A stretch of 64,000 nucleotides of DNA, taken from positions 3,984,001-4,048,000 of the forward strand of contig NZ_CP107532.1 of NCBI RefSeq assembly GCF_025813715.1, given 5' to 3'. Within the stretch, counting starts at the first letter, position 1. Every line of letters starts with the position of its first letter. The position numbers and the translations under genes were made by a program. Under the pieces are notes generated by a model, which was given only the letters and a program-made list of their open reading frames with translations, was not told where the DNA came from and did no database searches. Origin of the DNA: Methylobacterium sp. FF17. Its GTDB lineage: Bacteria; Pseudomonadota; Alphaproteobacteria; Rhizobiales; Beijerinckiaceae. Below are positions 26,411 to 36,439 of this stretch, piece by piece.

Positions 26411-26917
26411 ATGAAACGAGTTGTTCTGGCTTCGGCGGCCATGATCGGCGCGCTCGCGATGATCCCGGCGACCGCCGAGGCACGCGGTGGCTTCCATGGC
26501 GGCGGCTTCCACGGCGGCGGGTTCGGTGGAGGCGGCTTCCGTGGCGGGTTCGGCGGCGGCGGCTTCCGTGGGGGCTTCGGCGGCTATCGCGGTGGCTTCG
26601 GCGGTTATCGCCACGCGGGCTTCGGTGGTTACCGAGGCGGATTCGGGGGTTATCGCGGTGGCTATTACGGCCGCGGCTACGGGCGCGGTTACGGCTACGG
26701 ACTCGGCGGCCTCGGCCTCGGCGTGGGTCTCGGCCTCGCGGCCGGTGGCCTCTATGGTGGCTACGGCCCGGGCTACGGGTATGGCTACGGCGGCGGCTAT
26801 GCGCCCGTCGGCTACGGCGCCTACGATTACGGCTACGGCGGCGGCTGCTACACCGTCCCGCGCGTCCGCTGGACCCCCTACGGCTACCGCCGGGTGCTGA
26901 TCGAGCGCTGCTACTGA
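26411..26917 (+). CDS. Glycine-rich secreted protein
   Basis: A 168-residue protein with a signal peptide (MKRVVLASAAMIGALAMIPA, cleavage after AEA). The mature chain is dominated by Gly-Gly-Phe, Gly-Gly-Tyr and Gly-Arg repeats (GGFHGGGFHGGGF; GYRGGFGGYRGGYYGRGYG) with a hydrophobic Gly/Leu stretch at about 95-115 and a Cys-containing tail CYTVPRVRWTPYGYRRVLIE. Such proteins are common in Methylobacterium; function is unknown. Codon use is Gly-driven and not evidence of transfer. The frame continues upstream but without signal-peptide logic. Confidence 0.75.
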   Translation: MKRVVLASAAMIGALAMIPATAEARGGFHGGGFHGGGFGGGGFRGGFGGGGFRGGFGGYRGGFGGYRHAGFGGYRGGFGGYRGGYYGRGYGRGYGYGLGGLGLGVGLGLAAGGLYGGYGPGYGYGYGGGYAPVGYGAYDYGYGGGCYTVPRVRWTPYGYRRVLIERCY

Positions 26918-26941
26918 TCGGATCGCCGATCCCGCTCGCAG

Positions 26942-26974
26942 GAGGGGCCGCCCAGGGCGGCCCCTCTTCGTTTT
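26942..26974 (+). terminator. Rho-independent terminator after the Gly-rich gene
   Basis: AGGGGCCGCC from 26943 pairs with GGCGGCCCCT ending at 26965, with an extra G-C pair outside, followed by CTTCGTTTT. The next gene ends at 27000 on the other strand, so it may act on both. Confidence 0.85.
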
Positions 26975-26999
26975 GGCCATCGCATGCCGGAGCGTCCGG

Positions 27000-27443
27000 C
27001 TATCGGCGCATCTCGTCCCGCCGCATCGGCATCGCGTCGATGGTCTCGTACAGGTCCTGAACGGGAAACGGCGCGGCCTCGACCCGCTTGACCCCGCCGT
27101 CCTTGCCGATGAGCGCCGCCCGGAACGCGCCGGCGGGCAATCCGAGCCGGCGCCGCAGGGCCACGGCCTCCCGGGTCTCGCCGACCGCCTCCACGATGAC
27201 GAGGTCGCGATCCTCGAGCCCCGTGCCGGCCTTCGCCAGGGTGGCGCGCTGCGCGATCAGGCTCGCGTCGTCCGGCCCCGGCGCGGAGATCACCACGACC
27301 CGCGCGCTCCAGCGATAGCGCGCCAAGGGGTTCTCGGCAGCCTCGGCGATCCCGATACCCGAAATTCCGATCGCCAAAATTCCGATCCCCAGAATTCCGA
27401 TCACCCCGAGCGTCGCCCCGCGCATCCCCCATCCAGCCGTCAT
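27000..27443 (-). CDS. DUF4174 domain protein with signal peptide
   Basis: A 147-residue exported protein. GAGGAGACG precedes the ATG. The N-terminus is an unusual Gly-Ile repeat (GVIGILGIGILAIGISGIGI) that should act as signal peptide. The mature part has ARYRWSARVVVISAPGPDD, RDLVIVEAVGE, ALIGKDGGVKRVEAAPFP and IDAMPMRRDEM, the signature of DUF4174, a thioredoxin-like fold of unknown role. No CxxC is present. Confidence 0.82.
   Translation of the reverse strand: MTAGWGMRGATLGVIGILGIGILAIGISGIGIAEAAENPLARYRWSARVVVISAPGPDDASLIAQRATLAKAGTGLEDRDLVIVEAVGETREAVALRRRLGLPAGAFRAALIGKDGGVKRVEAAPFPVQDLYETIDAMPMRRDEMRR
27354..27398. repeat. Three 15-bp tandem repeats inside a signal-peptide coding region
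   Basis: Units GATACCCGAAATTCC, GATCGCCAAAATTCC and GATCCCCAGAATTCC follow head to tail, then a decayed fourth. On the minus strand each unit adds five residues of the Gly-Ile-rich signal peptide of the DUF4174 protein, so copy-number change keeps frame. Confidence 0.75.
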
Positions 27444-27618
27444 CGCTTCGTCTCCTCGTCCCCCGAGAGTATCCCCGACACCGACAACGCGGGTCGGCCC
27501 GCCTCGGACCCGGACGGGGTCGCCACGGCGCCGAATCGCCCCACCTGTCCCGGATCACCGCCCCGCCCTTGGCACCGCCCTTGGCACCGCCTTCGGCACC
27601 CGACCCAGGAGTATCCCG

Positions 27619-28635
27619 ATGACCCCCGTCAATCGCCGCATCGTCCTCGCCGCCCGCCCCCACGGCGAGCCGAACGCCTCGCATTTCCGCCTGGAGGAGG
27701 GGCGGATGCCGGTACCGAAGGCGGGGGAGGTGCTGCTGGCCAACCGCTACCTCTCCCTCGACCCCTACATGCGCGGGCGCATGAGCGCGGCGAAATCCTA
27801 TGCCGAGCCCGTCGCCATCGGCGACACCATGGTGGGTGCCACGGTCTCCGAGGTCGTCGCCTCCAACCACCCCGATCACCCCGTCGGCGAGACCGTGGTG
27901 GGCTTCGGCGGGTGGCAGGACTTCGCCGTCTCGGACGGTCGCGGCCTGCGTCGGCTCGATCCGGCCGCCGCCCCCGTCACCACCGCCCTCGGGGTTCTCG
28001 GCATGCCGGGGATGACCGCCTATACGGGCCTCCTCAACATCGGCCGGCCGCAGGCCGGCGAGACCGTGGTGGTCGCCGCCGCGACGGGCCCCGTCGGGTC
28101 CCTCGTGGGTCAGATCGCGCGGCGCAAGGGAGCCCGGGAGGTCGGCATCGCGGGCGGCCCCGAGAAATGCGCCTACCTCACGGACACGCTCGGCTTCGAT
28201 GCGGCCGTCGACCATCGGGCGGAGGATTTCCCGGATGCGCTCGCCGCCGCCTGCCCGGGCGGGATCGACGTGTATTTCGAGAATGTCGGCGGTGCGGTGT
28301 TCGACGCGGTACTGCCCCTGCTCAACGATTTCGCCCGCATCCCGGTCTGCGGCCTCGTCTCCGGCTACAACGCCACCGAGTTGCCGCCCGGCCCCGACCG
28401 GATGCCGCTCCTCATGCGGTCGATCCTGTCGAAGCGCCTCCACCTGCAGGGCTTCATCGTCTGGGATTTCGCCGCGCAGGAACAGGACTTCCTCACGGAG
28501 GTCGGCACCTGGCTGCGCGAGGGCGCGATCGTTCACCGGGAGGATATCGTGGACGGGCTCGAGAACGCGCCCGAGGCCTTCGCGGGCCTCCTGAAGGGAC
28601 GCAACTTCGGGAAGCTCATCGTCCGGATCGCCTGA
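27619..28635 (+). CDS. NADP-dependent oxidoreductase, MDR superfamily (CurA / leukotriene-B4 dehydrogenase type)
   Basis: A 338-residue zinc-free medium-chain reductase. The start ATG follows AGGAGTATCCCG. Signatures: RYLSLDPYMRGRMS, VGFGGWQDF, VLGMPGMTAYTGLLNIG, the nucleotide fold ETVVVAAATGPVGSLVGQIA, then YFENVGGAVFDAVLPLL and LQGFIVWDFA. Relatives reduce enones such as curcumin, prostaglandin or alkenal substrates with NADPH. Natural substrate unknown. Confidence 0.9.
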   Translation: MTPVNRRIVLAARPHGEPNASHFRLEEGRMPVPKAGEVLLANRYLSLDPYMRGRMSAAKSYAEPVAIGDTMVGATVSEVVASNHPDHPVGETVVGFGGWQDFAVSDGRGLRRLDPAAAPVTTALGVLGMPGMTAYTGLLNIGRPQAGETVVVAAATGPVGSLVGQIARRKGAREVGIAGGPEKCAYLTDTLGFDAAVDHRAEDFPDALAAACPGGIDVYFENVGGAVFDAVLPLLNDFARIPVCGLVSGYNATELPPGPDRMPLLMRSILSKRLHLQGFIVWDFAAQEQDFLTEVGTWLREGAIVHREDIVDGLENAPEAFAGLLKGRNFGKLIVRIA

Positions 28636-28679
28636 GGCGCCGGCAGGGCGCGCATCAGGCGCGCCTTGCCATCGGACAA

Positions 28680-28694
28680 GAACAAATATAGAAC
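28680..28694. promoter_or_regulatory. SOS box (LexA operator, GAAC-N7-GAAC)
   Basis: GAAC at 28680-28683 and GAAC at 28691-28694 are separated by exactly seven AT-rich bases. This is the direct-repeat LexA box of Alphaproteobacteria. It lies 159 bases before the ssb ATG, in the only AT-rich part of this intergenic region, and most likely controls ssb. Confidence 0.72.
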
Positions 28695-28852
28695 ATAAGC
28701 CTTGCGCCGGACTCTGGGAGTCACGGGGACAGAGCGTCCGCGGCGATTGCGGCCGAGGCCATGGAAGCCCATGAATGGCCGTACCGCGGTCGTTCGGACG
28801 AAGAGTCCGCGATCGCGGCGCATCGTGAGATCGATCGGTAGGAGAGAGCGGC

Positions 28853-29437
28853 ATGGCCGGCAGCGTGAACAAGGTGATCCTGGTGGGCAATCTCGGGCGC
28901 GACCCCGAGACGCGACGCCTCGCCTCCGGCGATCCCGTGGTCAACCTGCGCATCGCCACATCCGAGTCCTGGAAGGACAAGATGTCGGGCGAGCGCAAGG
29001 AGAAGACCGAGTGGCACTCGGTGGTGATCTACAACGAGAATCTCGCCCGCGTGGCGGAGCAGTACCTGCGCAAGGGCTCGAAGGTCTACATCGAGGGCCA
29101 GCTCCAGACCCGCAAATGGGCGGACCAGTCCGGCGTCGAGAAGTACACCACCGAGGTGGTGCTCCAGCGCTTCCGGGGTGAGCTCACCCTCCTCGACGGG
29201 CGCGCCGGCGGCGGCGGCGAGATGGGCATGGACGAGGAAGGCGGCGGCCAGATCAGCCGAGGCGGCGATTTCGGCGGCGGTGGCGGGCGCGGCGGCGACC
29301 GGGGTGGCGATCGCGGCGGGGAGTATGGCGGCGGCGGTGGCGGCCGCCCCTCCGGCGGCGGCGAGCGCCGTCCGTCCGGCGGCGGCGGCGGTGGCTCCAA
29401 GCCGAACTTCGACCTCGACGACGATATCCCGTTCTAG
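28853..29437 (+). CDS. ssb: Single-stranded DNA-binding protein
   Basis: A 194-residue SSB. The ATG follows AGGAGAGAGCGGC. The OB fold occupies residues 1-112 ([68 protein letters not shown]). A long Gly/Arg-rich linker follows, and the tail DLDDDIPF is the acidic tip that recruits repair and replication proteins. An SOS box upstream suggests DNA-damage induction. Confidence 0.97.
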   Translation: MAGSVNKVILVGNLGRDPETRRLASGDPVVNLRIATSESWKDKMSGERKEKTEWHSVVIYNENLARVAEQYLRKGSKVYIEGQLQTRKWADQSGVEKYTTEVVLQRFRGELTLLDGRAGGGGEMGMDEEGGGQISRGGDFGGGGGRGGDRGGDRGGEYGGGGGGRPSGGGERRPSGGGGGGSKPNFDLDDDIPF

Positions 29438-29464
29438 AATTCCCGGCCTCGACGAGGGCCATCG

Positions 29465-29493
29465 CGGGCGCGGCGCCATGGGTGTCGCGCCCG
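29465..29493 (+). terminator. Hairpin after ssb
   Basis: CGGGCGCG at 29465-29472 pairs with CGCGCCCG at 29486-29493, 28 bases after the ssb stop. It is followed by TTCGCGTTCG rather than a solid T run. Confidence 0.5.
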
Positions 29494-29734
29494 TTCGCGT
29501 TCGCGGGGGGCGCCGACCGTCCCAGGGTGCCGTGCACCCCGGGGCAAACCGTTCCTGGCCAAAGGGTTAACCGGGCCTCTCGGTGGCTTGCCCGCCGACG
29601 ATCTGCTATAGAAATTCCAGGACCCCGCGCGGTTCGGCCCCCGCGCCGATGCCGCGCGCAACAACCCCGTGAGCGGGCGCGGCCGACCGCCGACGCGGAC
29701 GCTCCGGGCCTCGTATCAGCAGAGACCGAAGACC

Positions 29735-32458
<2,724 letters not shown>

Positions 32459-32474
32459 TCGCCGGCTGACTACA

Positions 32475-32561
32475 CCCCGCGAGCATCACGTTTCTGTGTT
32501 CGCGGGGACTATTTAGGCAGATCAATCGTAATGCGGGCCGGCCAGCTACACCCCGCATTAC
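32475..32561 (+). promoter_or_regulatory. Two hairpins with mutually exclusive pairing after gyrA
   Basis: Hairpin 1 pairs CCCCGCGAGCA (32475-32485) with TGTTCGCGGGG (32497-32507), 11 bp with one G-T. Hairpin 2 pairs GTAATGCGGG (32528-32537) with CCCGCATTAC (32552-32561), 10 bp perfect. The string CTACACCCCGC occurs in both: it contains the 5' arm of the first and the 3' arm of the second. The GCGGGG of hairpin 1 could therefore pair with the CCCCGC of hairpin 2 instead. The first probably ends gyrA; the second lies in the leader of the porin gene. Confidence 0.6.
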
Positions 32562-32651
32562 TAAAGCATGTGGCCTTTTTACAATAGTCTTACCAGCAAC
32601 AACAGCGTACCCCGTGATCAAGCGCCACCAGACATTCACGGGACACACATC

Positions 32652-33512
32652 GTGCTGAGACAGACCCTTCTCGCCGGCGCCACCGGCATCCTCCTGTGCG
32701 GCGCCGCTTCGGCCGCCGACCTGCCGCGCCGCGCCGCGCCGCCGGTCTTCGTCCCGGTCCCGGTCTTCACCTGGACGGGCTTCTACCTCGGCGTGAACGC
32801 CGGATATGCCTTCAGCGAGAACAGCGCGATCCGGACCACGGGGAACAACGGTCCCGGCGCCGGTGCCCTGATCGGACCTGCCTTCACCAGCACGGTCGGG
32901 AACGTCCTCAGCAATCGCCGGCCTGGCAGCTTCCGCAGCGAGCAGGAAGGCTTCACCGGCGGCGGCGGCATCGGCTACAACTACCAGTTCACTCCGGGCT
33001 CGGGGATCGTCGTCGGCATCGAGGCGGACGCCCAGTACACGGATCTCGAGCGCACGCGGACCTTCATCAGCTCGCTGAACGATCCGTCGACGTTCCGTCA
33101 GAGCCTCGACTTCCTCGGCACGGTTCGCGGACGCCTCGGCTACGCCTTCGACAAGTTCCTGGTGTACGGCACCGGCGGCTTCGCCTACGGCAGCGTCAAT
33201 TACAGCGCCGACTTCTTCGGCAATGCGGCGGCTCGCCCGCTCGCCTATTCCGGCCGCTTCAGCCAGATGGAAACCGGCTACGTCTACGGCGGCGGCATCG
33301 AGTATGCCATCCCGACGGACAGCTTCCTGAACTTCTTCAAGGCGAGCGCGGTCACCGTGAAGGCGGAATACCTGCGCTACGATCTCGGCACCCGCAACGT
33401 GATCGTCAACCAGACGAACCTCGCACCGGTGACCGGTTCCTACACCTCGCGCTTCTCGACCGAGGGAAGCCTCGTGCGCGCCGGCATCAACTACAAGTTC
33501 GGCTCCTACTAG
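32652..33512 (+). CDS. Outer-membrane beta-barrel protein (Omp25/porin-like)
   Basis: A 286-residue outer-membrane protein from a GTG start (an upstream ATG in frame lacks signal-peptide character). The signal peptide [16 protein letters not shown] is followed by ADLPRR, the usual mature start of this family. The eight-stranded barrel pattern has [75 protein letters not shown] and the terminal [14 protein letters not shown], ending in aromatic Tyr. Relatives in Brucella and rhizobia are surface proteins that form small pores or stabilise the envelope. Confidence 0.85.
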   Translation: MLRQTLLAGATGILLCGAASAADLPRRAAPPVFVPVPVFTWTGFYLGVNAGYAFSENSAIRTTGNNGPGAGALIGPAFTSTVGNVLSNRRPGSFRSEQEGFTGGGGIGYNYQFTPGSGIVVGIEADAQYTDLERTRTFISSLNDPSTFRQSLDFLGTVRGRLGYAFDKFLVYGTGGFAYGSVNYSADFFGNAAARPLAYSGRFSQMETGYVYGGGIEYAIPTDSFLNFFKASAVTVKAEYLRYDLGTRNVIVNQTNLAPVTGSYTSRFSTEGSLVRAGINYKFGSY

Positions 33513-33553
33513 GATCAACGCAGCGCTCGTTCGCACGAGCCCGACAGGCGTCG

Positions 33554-33585
33554 AGGCGGATCCCCGAAAGGGGGTCCGCCTTTTT
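33554..33585 (+). terminator. Rho-independent terminator after the porin gene
   Basis: AGGCGGATCCCC (33554-33565) pairs with GGGGGTCCGCCT (33570-33581), 12 bp with one G-T and loop GAAA, followed by TTTTCG. Confidence 0.9.
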
Positions 33586-33639
33586 CGTCCACGGCGCGGT
33601 GGTTTCGTTTCCGGCCGAAATGCTCTACCCCGGGCCGCG

Positions 33640-34140
33640 ATGATCCGCACCGCCCTCTATGCCGGCTCGTTCGACCCGGTCACGAACGGACACCTCGACG
33701 TCATCCGTCAGGCGTGCCGGCTCGTGCCGAACCTCGTCATCGCCATCGGCGTCCATCCCGGCAAGGCGCCGATGTTCTCGCCCGAGGAACGGGCCGACCT
33801 GCTTCGCGCCACCTGCACGCCACTCGCGCAGGCCGAAGGCACCGAGCTCACCATCGTCACCTTCGACGATCTCGCCGTGACGGCGGCGCGTCGCGTCGGA
33901 GCGACGGTGTTCATCCGGGGTCTGCGCGACGGCACCGATCTCGATTACGAGATGCAGCTCGCCGGCATGAACGGGGCCATGGCCCCGGAGGTGCAGACCG
34001 TGTTCCTCCCCGCCTCCACGGGCGTGCGCCCGATCACCGCCACGCTGGTCCGGCAGATCGCCGCGATGGGCGGCGACGTCTCGCCCTTCGTGCCGCCCCT
34101 GGTGGCCGAGCGCCTCGCCCAGCGTTTCCCGAGAGCCTGA
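33640..34140 (+). CDS. coaD: Phosphopantetheine adenylyltransferase
   Basis: A 166-residue nucleotidyltransferase that makes dephospho-CoA from ATP and 4'-phosphopantetheine. The (T/H)xGH site is TNGH in [15 protein letters not shown]; the second motif is [19 protein letters not shown], and [20 protein letters not shown] ends the fold. It heads a four-gene operon with two cyclophilins; in Alphaproteobacteria coaD commonly follows gyrA, here separated by the porin gene. Confidence 0.96.
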   Translation: MIRTALYAGSFDPVTNGHLDVIRQACRLVPNLVIAIGVHPGKAPMFSPEERADLLRATCTPLAQAEGTELTIVTFDDLAVTAARRVGATVFIRGLRDGTDLDYEMQLAGMNGAMAPEVQTVFLPASTGVRPITATLVRQIAAMGGDVSPFVPPLVAERLAQRFPRA

Positions 34141-34176
34141 CTCCTTCGTTTCGACAACCAGAGAGAATGCCTGCCC

Positions 34177-34746
34177 ATGACGTTCGGCAAGACCCTCGGC
34201 CTCAACCGCCGGATCGCCCTCCTGGCCGTCGCCGCCCTGATCGGCACGGCCCCCGCGGCCCTGGCGGCAGACGAGAACACGGTGTTCCTCGACACCAAGG
34301 ACGGTCGCGTCACCATCGAGCTTCGGGCCGATCTGGCGCCGAAGCACGTCGCCCAGCTGAAGACCCTGATCAAGCAGGGCTTCTACAACGGCCTGAAGTT
34401 CCACCGCGTCATGGAGGGTTTCATGGCCCAGACCGGCGACCCGAAGGGCAACGGGACCGGTGGCTCGAGCCTGCCGAACATCCCGGCGGAGTTCTCGTCC
34501 TCCCCGTTCCGGCGCGGCACCGTCGGCATGGCGCGCTCGCAGGATCCGAACTCGGCCAATTCCCAGTTCTTCATCTGCCTCGGCGACGCGCCCTTCCTGA
34601 ACGGCCAGTACACCGTGGTCGGCCTGGTCTCGTCCGGCATGGAGCATGTCGACGCGATCAAGAAGGCCGCCGCCGGCGCGCCGGGCGGGGCGGTGCAGAA
34701 CCCCGACAAGATTGTGAAGATGCAGATGGCGCAGGGAGCCAAATAG
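34177..34746 (+). CDS. ppiA: Periplasmic peptidyl-prolyl cis-trans isomerase (cyclophilin)
   Basis: A 189-residue cyclophilin with a signal peptide (LLAVAALIGTAPAALA, cleavage near residue 29). The catalytic core has KFHRVMEGFMAQTGDPKGNG (active-site Arg and Phe), GTVGMARSQDPNSANSQFFI and PFLNGQYTVVGLV. It should assist proline isomerisation of envelope proteins. The next gene begins one base after its stop, so coupling is likely. Confidence 0.92.
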   Translation: MTFGKTLGLNRRIALLAVAALIGTAPAALAADENTVFLDTKDGRVTIELRADLAPKHVAQLKTLIKQGFYNGLKFHRVMEGFMAQTGDPKGNGTGGSSLPNIPAEFSSSPFRRGTVGMARSQDPNSANSQFFICLGDAPFLNGQYTVVGLVSSGMEHVDAIKKAAAGAPGGAVQNPDKIVKMQMAQGAK

Positions 34747-34747
34747 T

Positions 34748-35221
34748 TTGCGGCCGGGCGGACGACGCGTCGGGACCACCGTCGCGGCTCTCGCCGCGGC
34801 GGGCCTCGGCGTCGTCGCCTCCGCTCAGGGGGCGCCCTTCACCGGACCGCCGACGCTGCCCGAGACGCTGCGCGGCACCGTACGGGTGCCGCAGGACCGT
34901 CCGGCCGGGACCGCCAACACCCTCCGGGCGCTGTATCCCGTGCTCGCGGCCTGCTGGACGGCACCCGCCGACGCCGGTGACGGCGAGATCACGACACGCT
35001 TCTCCCTCCGGCGCGACGGGTCCGTCATCGGCACGCCCCGCGTGACCTACGCGAGACCGGCTTCGAACACCCACGCCGCCCGCATCCTCTCGGATGCGGC
35101 CCTGCGGGCGATCCGGCGCTGCACGCCAGCCCGGATCACCCCCGCCCTCGGCGCGGCCATCGCGGGGCGCCCGATCGCGCTCCGCTTCATCCACCGACCC
35201 TCCCAGCGACAAGGAGCTTGA
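34748..35221 (+). CDS. Exported protein with TonB C-terminal-like domain
   Basis: A 157-residue protein whose only plausible start is a TTG one base after the ppiA stop; AGGGAG lies at the end of ppiA. A signal sequence (VGTTVAALAAAGLGVVASA) is followed by a domain with LRALYPVLAACWTAP, ITTRFSLRRDGSVIGTPRV and ILSDAALRAIRRCTPARI. This order matches the C-terminal domain of TonB/TolA ('W.p....a..V.f.l..dG.v......s.s..lD.aal.ai...P'), here without the membrane anchor or Pro-rich arm. Two Cys could form a disulfide. It lies between two cyclophilin genes and is probably co-translated; a role in the envelope is inferred. Confidence 0.7.
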   Translation: MRPGGRRVGTTVAALAAAGLGVVASAQGAPFTGPPTLPETLRGTVRVPQDRPAGTANTLRALYPVLAACWTAPADAGDGEITTRFSLRRDGSVIGTPRVTYARPASNTHAARILSDAALRAIRRCTPARITPALGAAIAGRPIALRFIHRPSQRQGA

Positions 35222-35226
35222 GAACC

Positions 35227-35685
35227 ATGGCAGAGACCGAAACCATCACCCTGGAGACCACCAAGGGCCGCGTCGTGATCGGGCTGCGCCCCGACCTCGC
35301 CCCGAACCATGTCGAGCGCCTGAAGACGCTCGCCGCGCAGGGCTTCTACGACGGCGTGCCGTTCCACCGCGTCATCGACGGCTTCATGGCGCAGACCGGC
35401 GACCCGACCGGCACGGGCTCGGGCGGTTCCGACCTCCCCGACCTCAACGCCGAATTCAACGCCGAGCCGCACGTGCGCGGCACCTGCTCGATGGCCCGCA
35501 CCAACTTCCCGCACTCGGCCAACTCGCAGTTCTTCATCTGCTTCGGCGATGCCCGCTTCCTGGACAAGCAATACACGGTCTGGGGCAAGGTCGTTGAGGG
35601 CATGGACGTGGTCGACACCCTGAACAAGGGCGAGCCGCCGCGCTCCCCCGACAAGATCGTCAAGGCGACCGTCGACGCCGCCTGA
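35227..35685 (+). CDS. ppiB: Cytoplasmic peptidyl-prolyl cis-trans isomerase (cyclophilin)
   Basis: A 152-residue cyclophilin without signal peptide. The ATG at 35227 is nine bases after AAGGAG and five bases after the previous stop. Catalytic core: VPFHRVIDGFMAQTGDPTG, GTCSMARTNFPHSANSQFF and FLDKQYTVWGKVVEGMDVVD. The pair of periplasmic and cytoplasmic cyclophilins in one operon is usual for this order. Confidence 0.94.
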   Translation: MAETETITLETTKGRVVIGLRPDLAPNHVERLKTLAAQGFYDGVPFHRVIDGFMAQTGDPTGTGSGGSDLPDLNAEFNAEPHVRGTCSMARTNFPHSANSQFFICFGDARFLDKQYTVWGKVVEGMDVVDTLNKGEPPRSPDKIVKATVDAA

Positions 35686-35693
35686 TCCCCATG

Positions 35694-35727
35694 CCGTCCG
35701 GTCCCGGTTCCACCCGGGACCGGACGG
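35694..35727 (+). terminator. Perfect 14-bp hairpin after ppiB
   Basis: CCGTCCGGTCCCGG (35694-35707) pairs exactly with CCGGGACCGGACGG (35714-35727), loop TTCCAC. It begins eight bases after the ppiB stop and lies between the converging ppiB and mobA. There is no T run. Confidence 0.7.
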
Positions 35728-35799
35728 CCGAGGCCCGGAAGTCCCCGATAGCGAAGGGGCGTCCGCGCCTGCAGCGCGCTATCGCCCTGACGCGACGGA

Positions 35800-36432
35800 T
35801 CAGGATCGCTCGGCGCCGGCGAGCACGCGCTCGGCCGCGGCCAGATCCTCGGGTGTGTTGATGTTGGCGAAGGGATCGTGGGGCTCCGTCGGCCACGAGA
35901 CCGGCACCGCCCCGTGGCGCGCCAGGAACGCCCCGACCCGGCGCTCGCCCCGCTCCACCAGGGCCTGGCGCAGGTCCGCTCGCAGGGCCACCGGCCAGAG
36001 CGCGACCGTGAAATGCTCGCGCGTCCCCGATGCCGCCACCGCGATAGCATCCCCGTCCCGCACCGCCGCGAGCCGCGCCACGAGGTCCGGTGGCAGGAAC
36101 GGCGCGTCGCCCGAGACGCTGGCGACGTGCGTGATCCCGGGGTGATGCAGCGCCGCGTGGTCGAGGCCGGCCAGGATGCCGGCGAGGGGACCGGGATGGT
36201 CCGGGACGCCGTCCGGAACGATCTTCCCCGGAAACCCGGAGAAACGCCGCGCATCGCCGTTGGCGTTCAGGATCACGCCGGCCCCGCATTGGGGCGCGAA
36301 GCGGGCCAGCACGCGGTCGAGGAGCGTGCGCCCGCCGAGGAGCCGCAGGGGCTTGTCGCCCCCGCCCATGCGCCGCGACAGGCCGCCGGCCAGGATGAGG
36401 CCGAGGACGTCCGGCACCGGAACCGCCGGCAT
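35800..36432 (-). CDS. mobA: Molybdenum cofactor guanylyltransferase
   Basis: A 210-residue nucleotidyltransferase that attaches GMP to molybdopterin-Mo, giving MGD for enzymes such as formate dehydrogenase and DMSO reductase types. The signature LILAGGLSRRMGGGDKPL binds GTP; VSGDAPFLPPDLV is the metal-binding Asp motif, and DPFANINTPEDLA the C-terminal motif. It starts seven bases after the mrp stop, so the two form an operon. Confidence 0.92.
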   Translation of the reverse strand: MPAVPVPDVLGLILAGGLSRRMGGGDKPLRLLGGRTLLDRVLARFAPQCGAGVILNANGDARRFSGFPGKIVPDGVPDHPGPLAGILAGLDHAALHHPGITHVASVSGDAPFLPPDLVARLAAVRDGDAIAVAASGTREHFTVALWPVALRADLRQALVERGERRVGAFLARHGAVPVSWPTEPHDPFANINTPEDLAAAERVLAGAERS

Positions 36433-36439
36433 GCGAGGG

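Noticed and set aside
26411..26917. The Gly-rich repeats as a possible mobile or CRISPR-like repeat
   Set aside because: The DNA repeats follow codons for Gly-Gly-Phe/Tyr in a signal-peptide protein, with no spacer structure.
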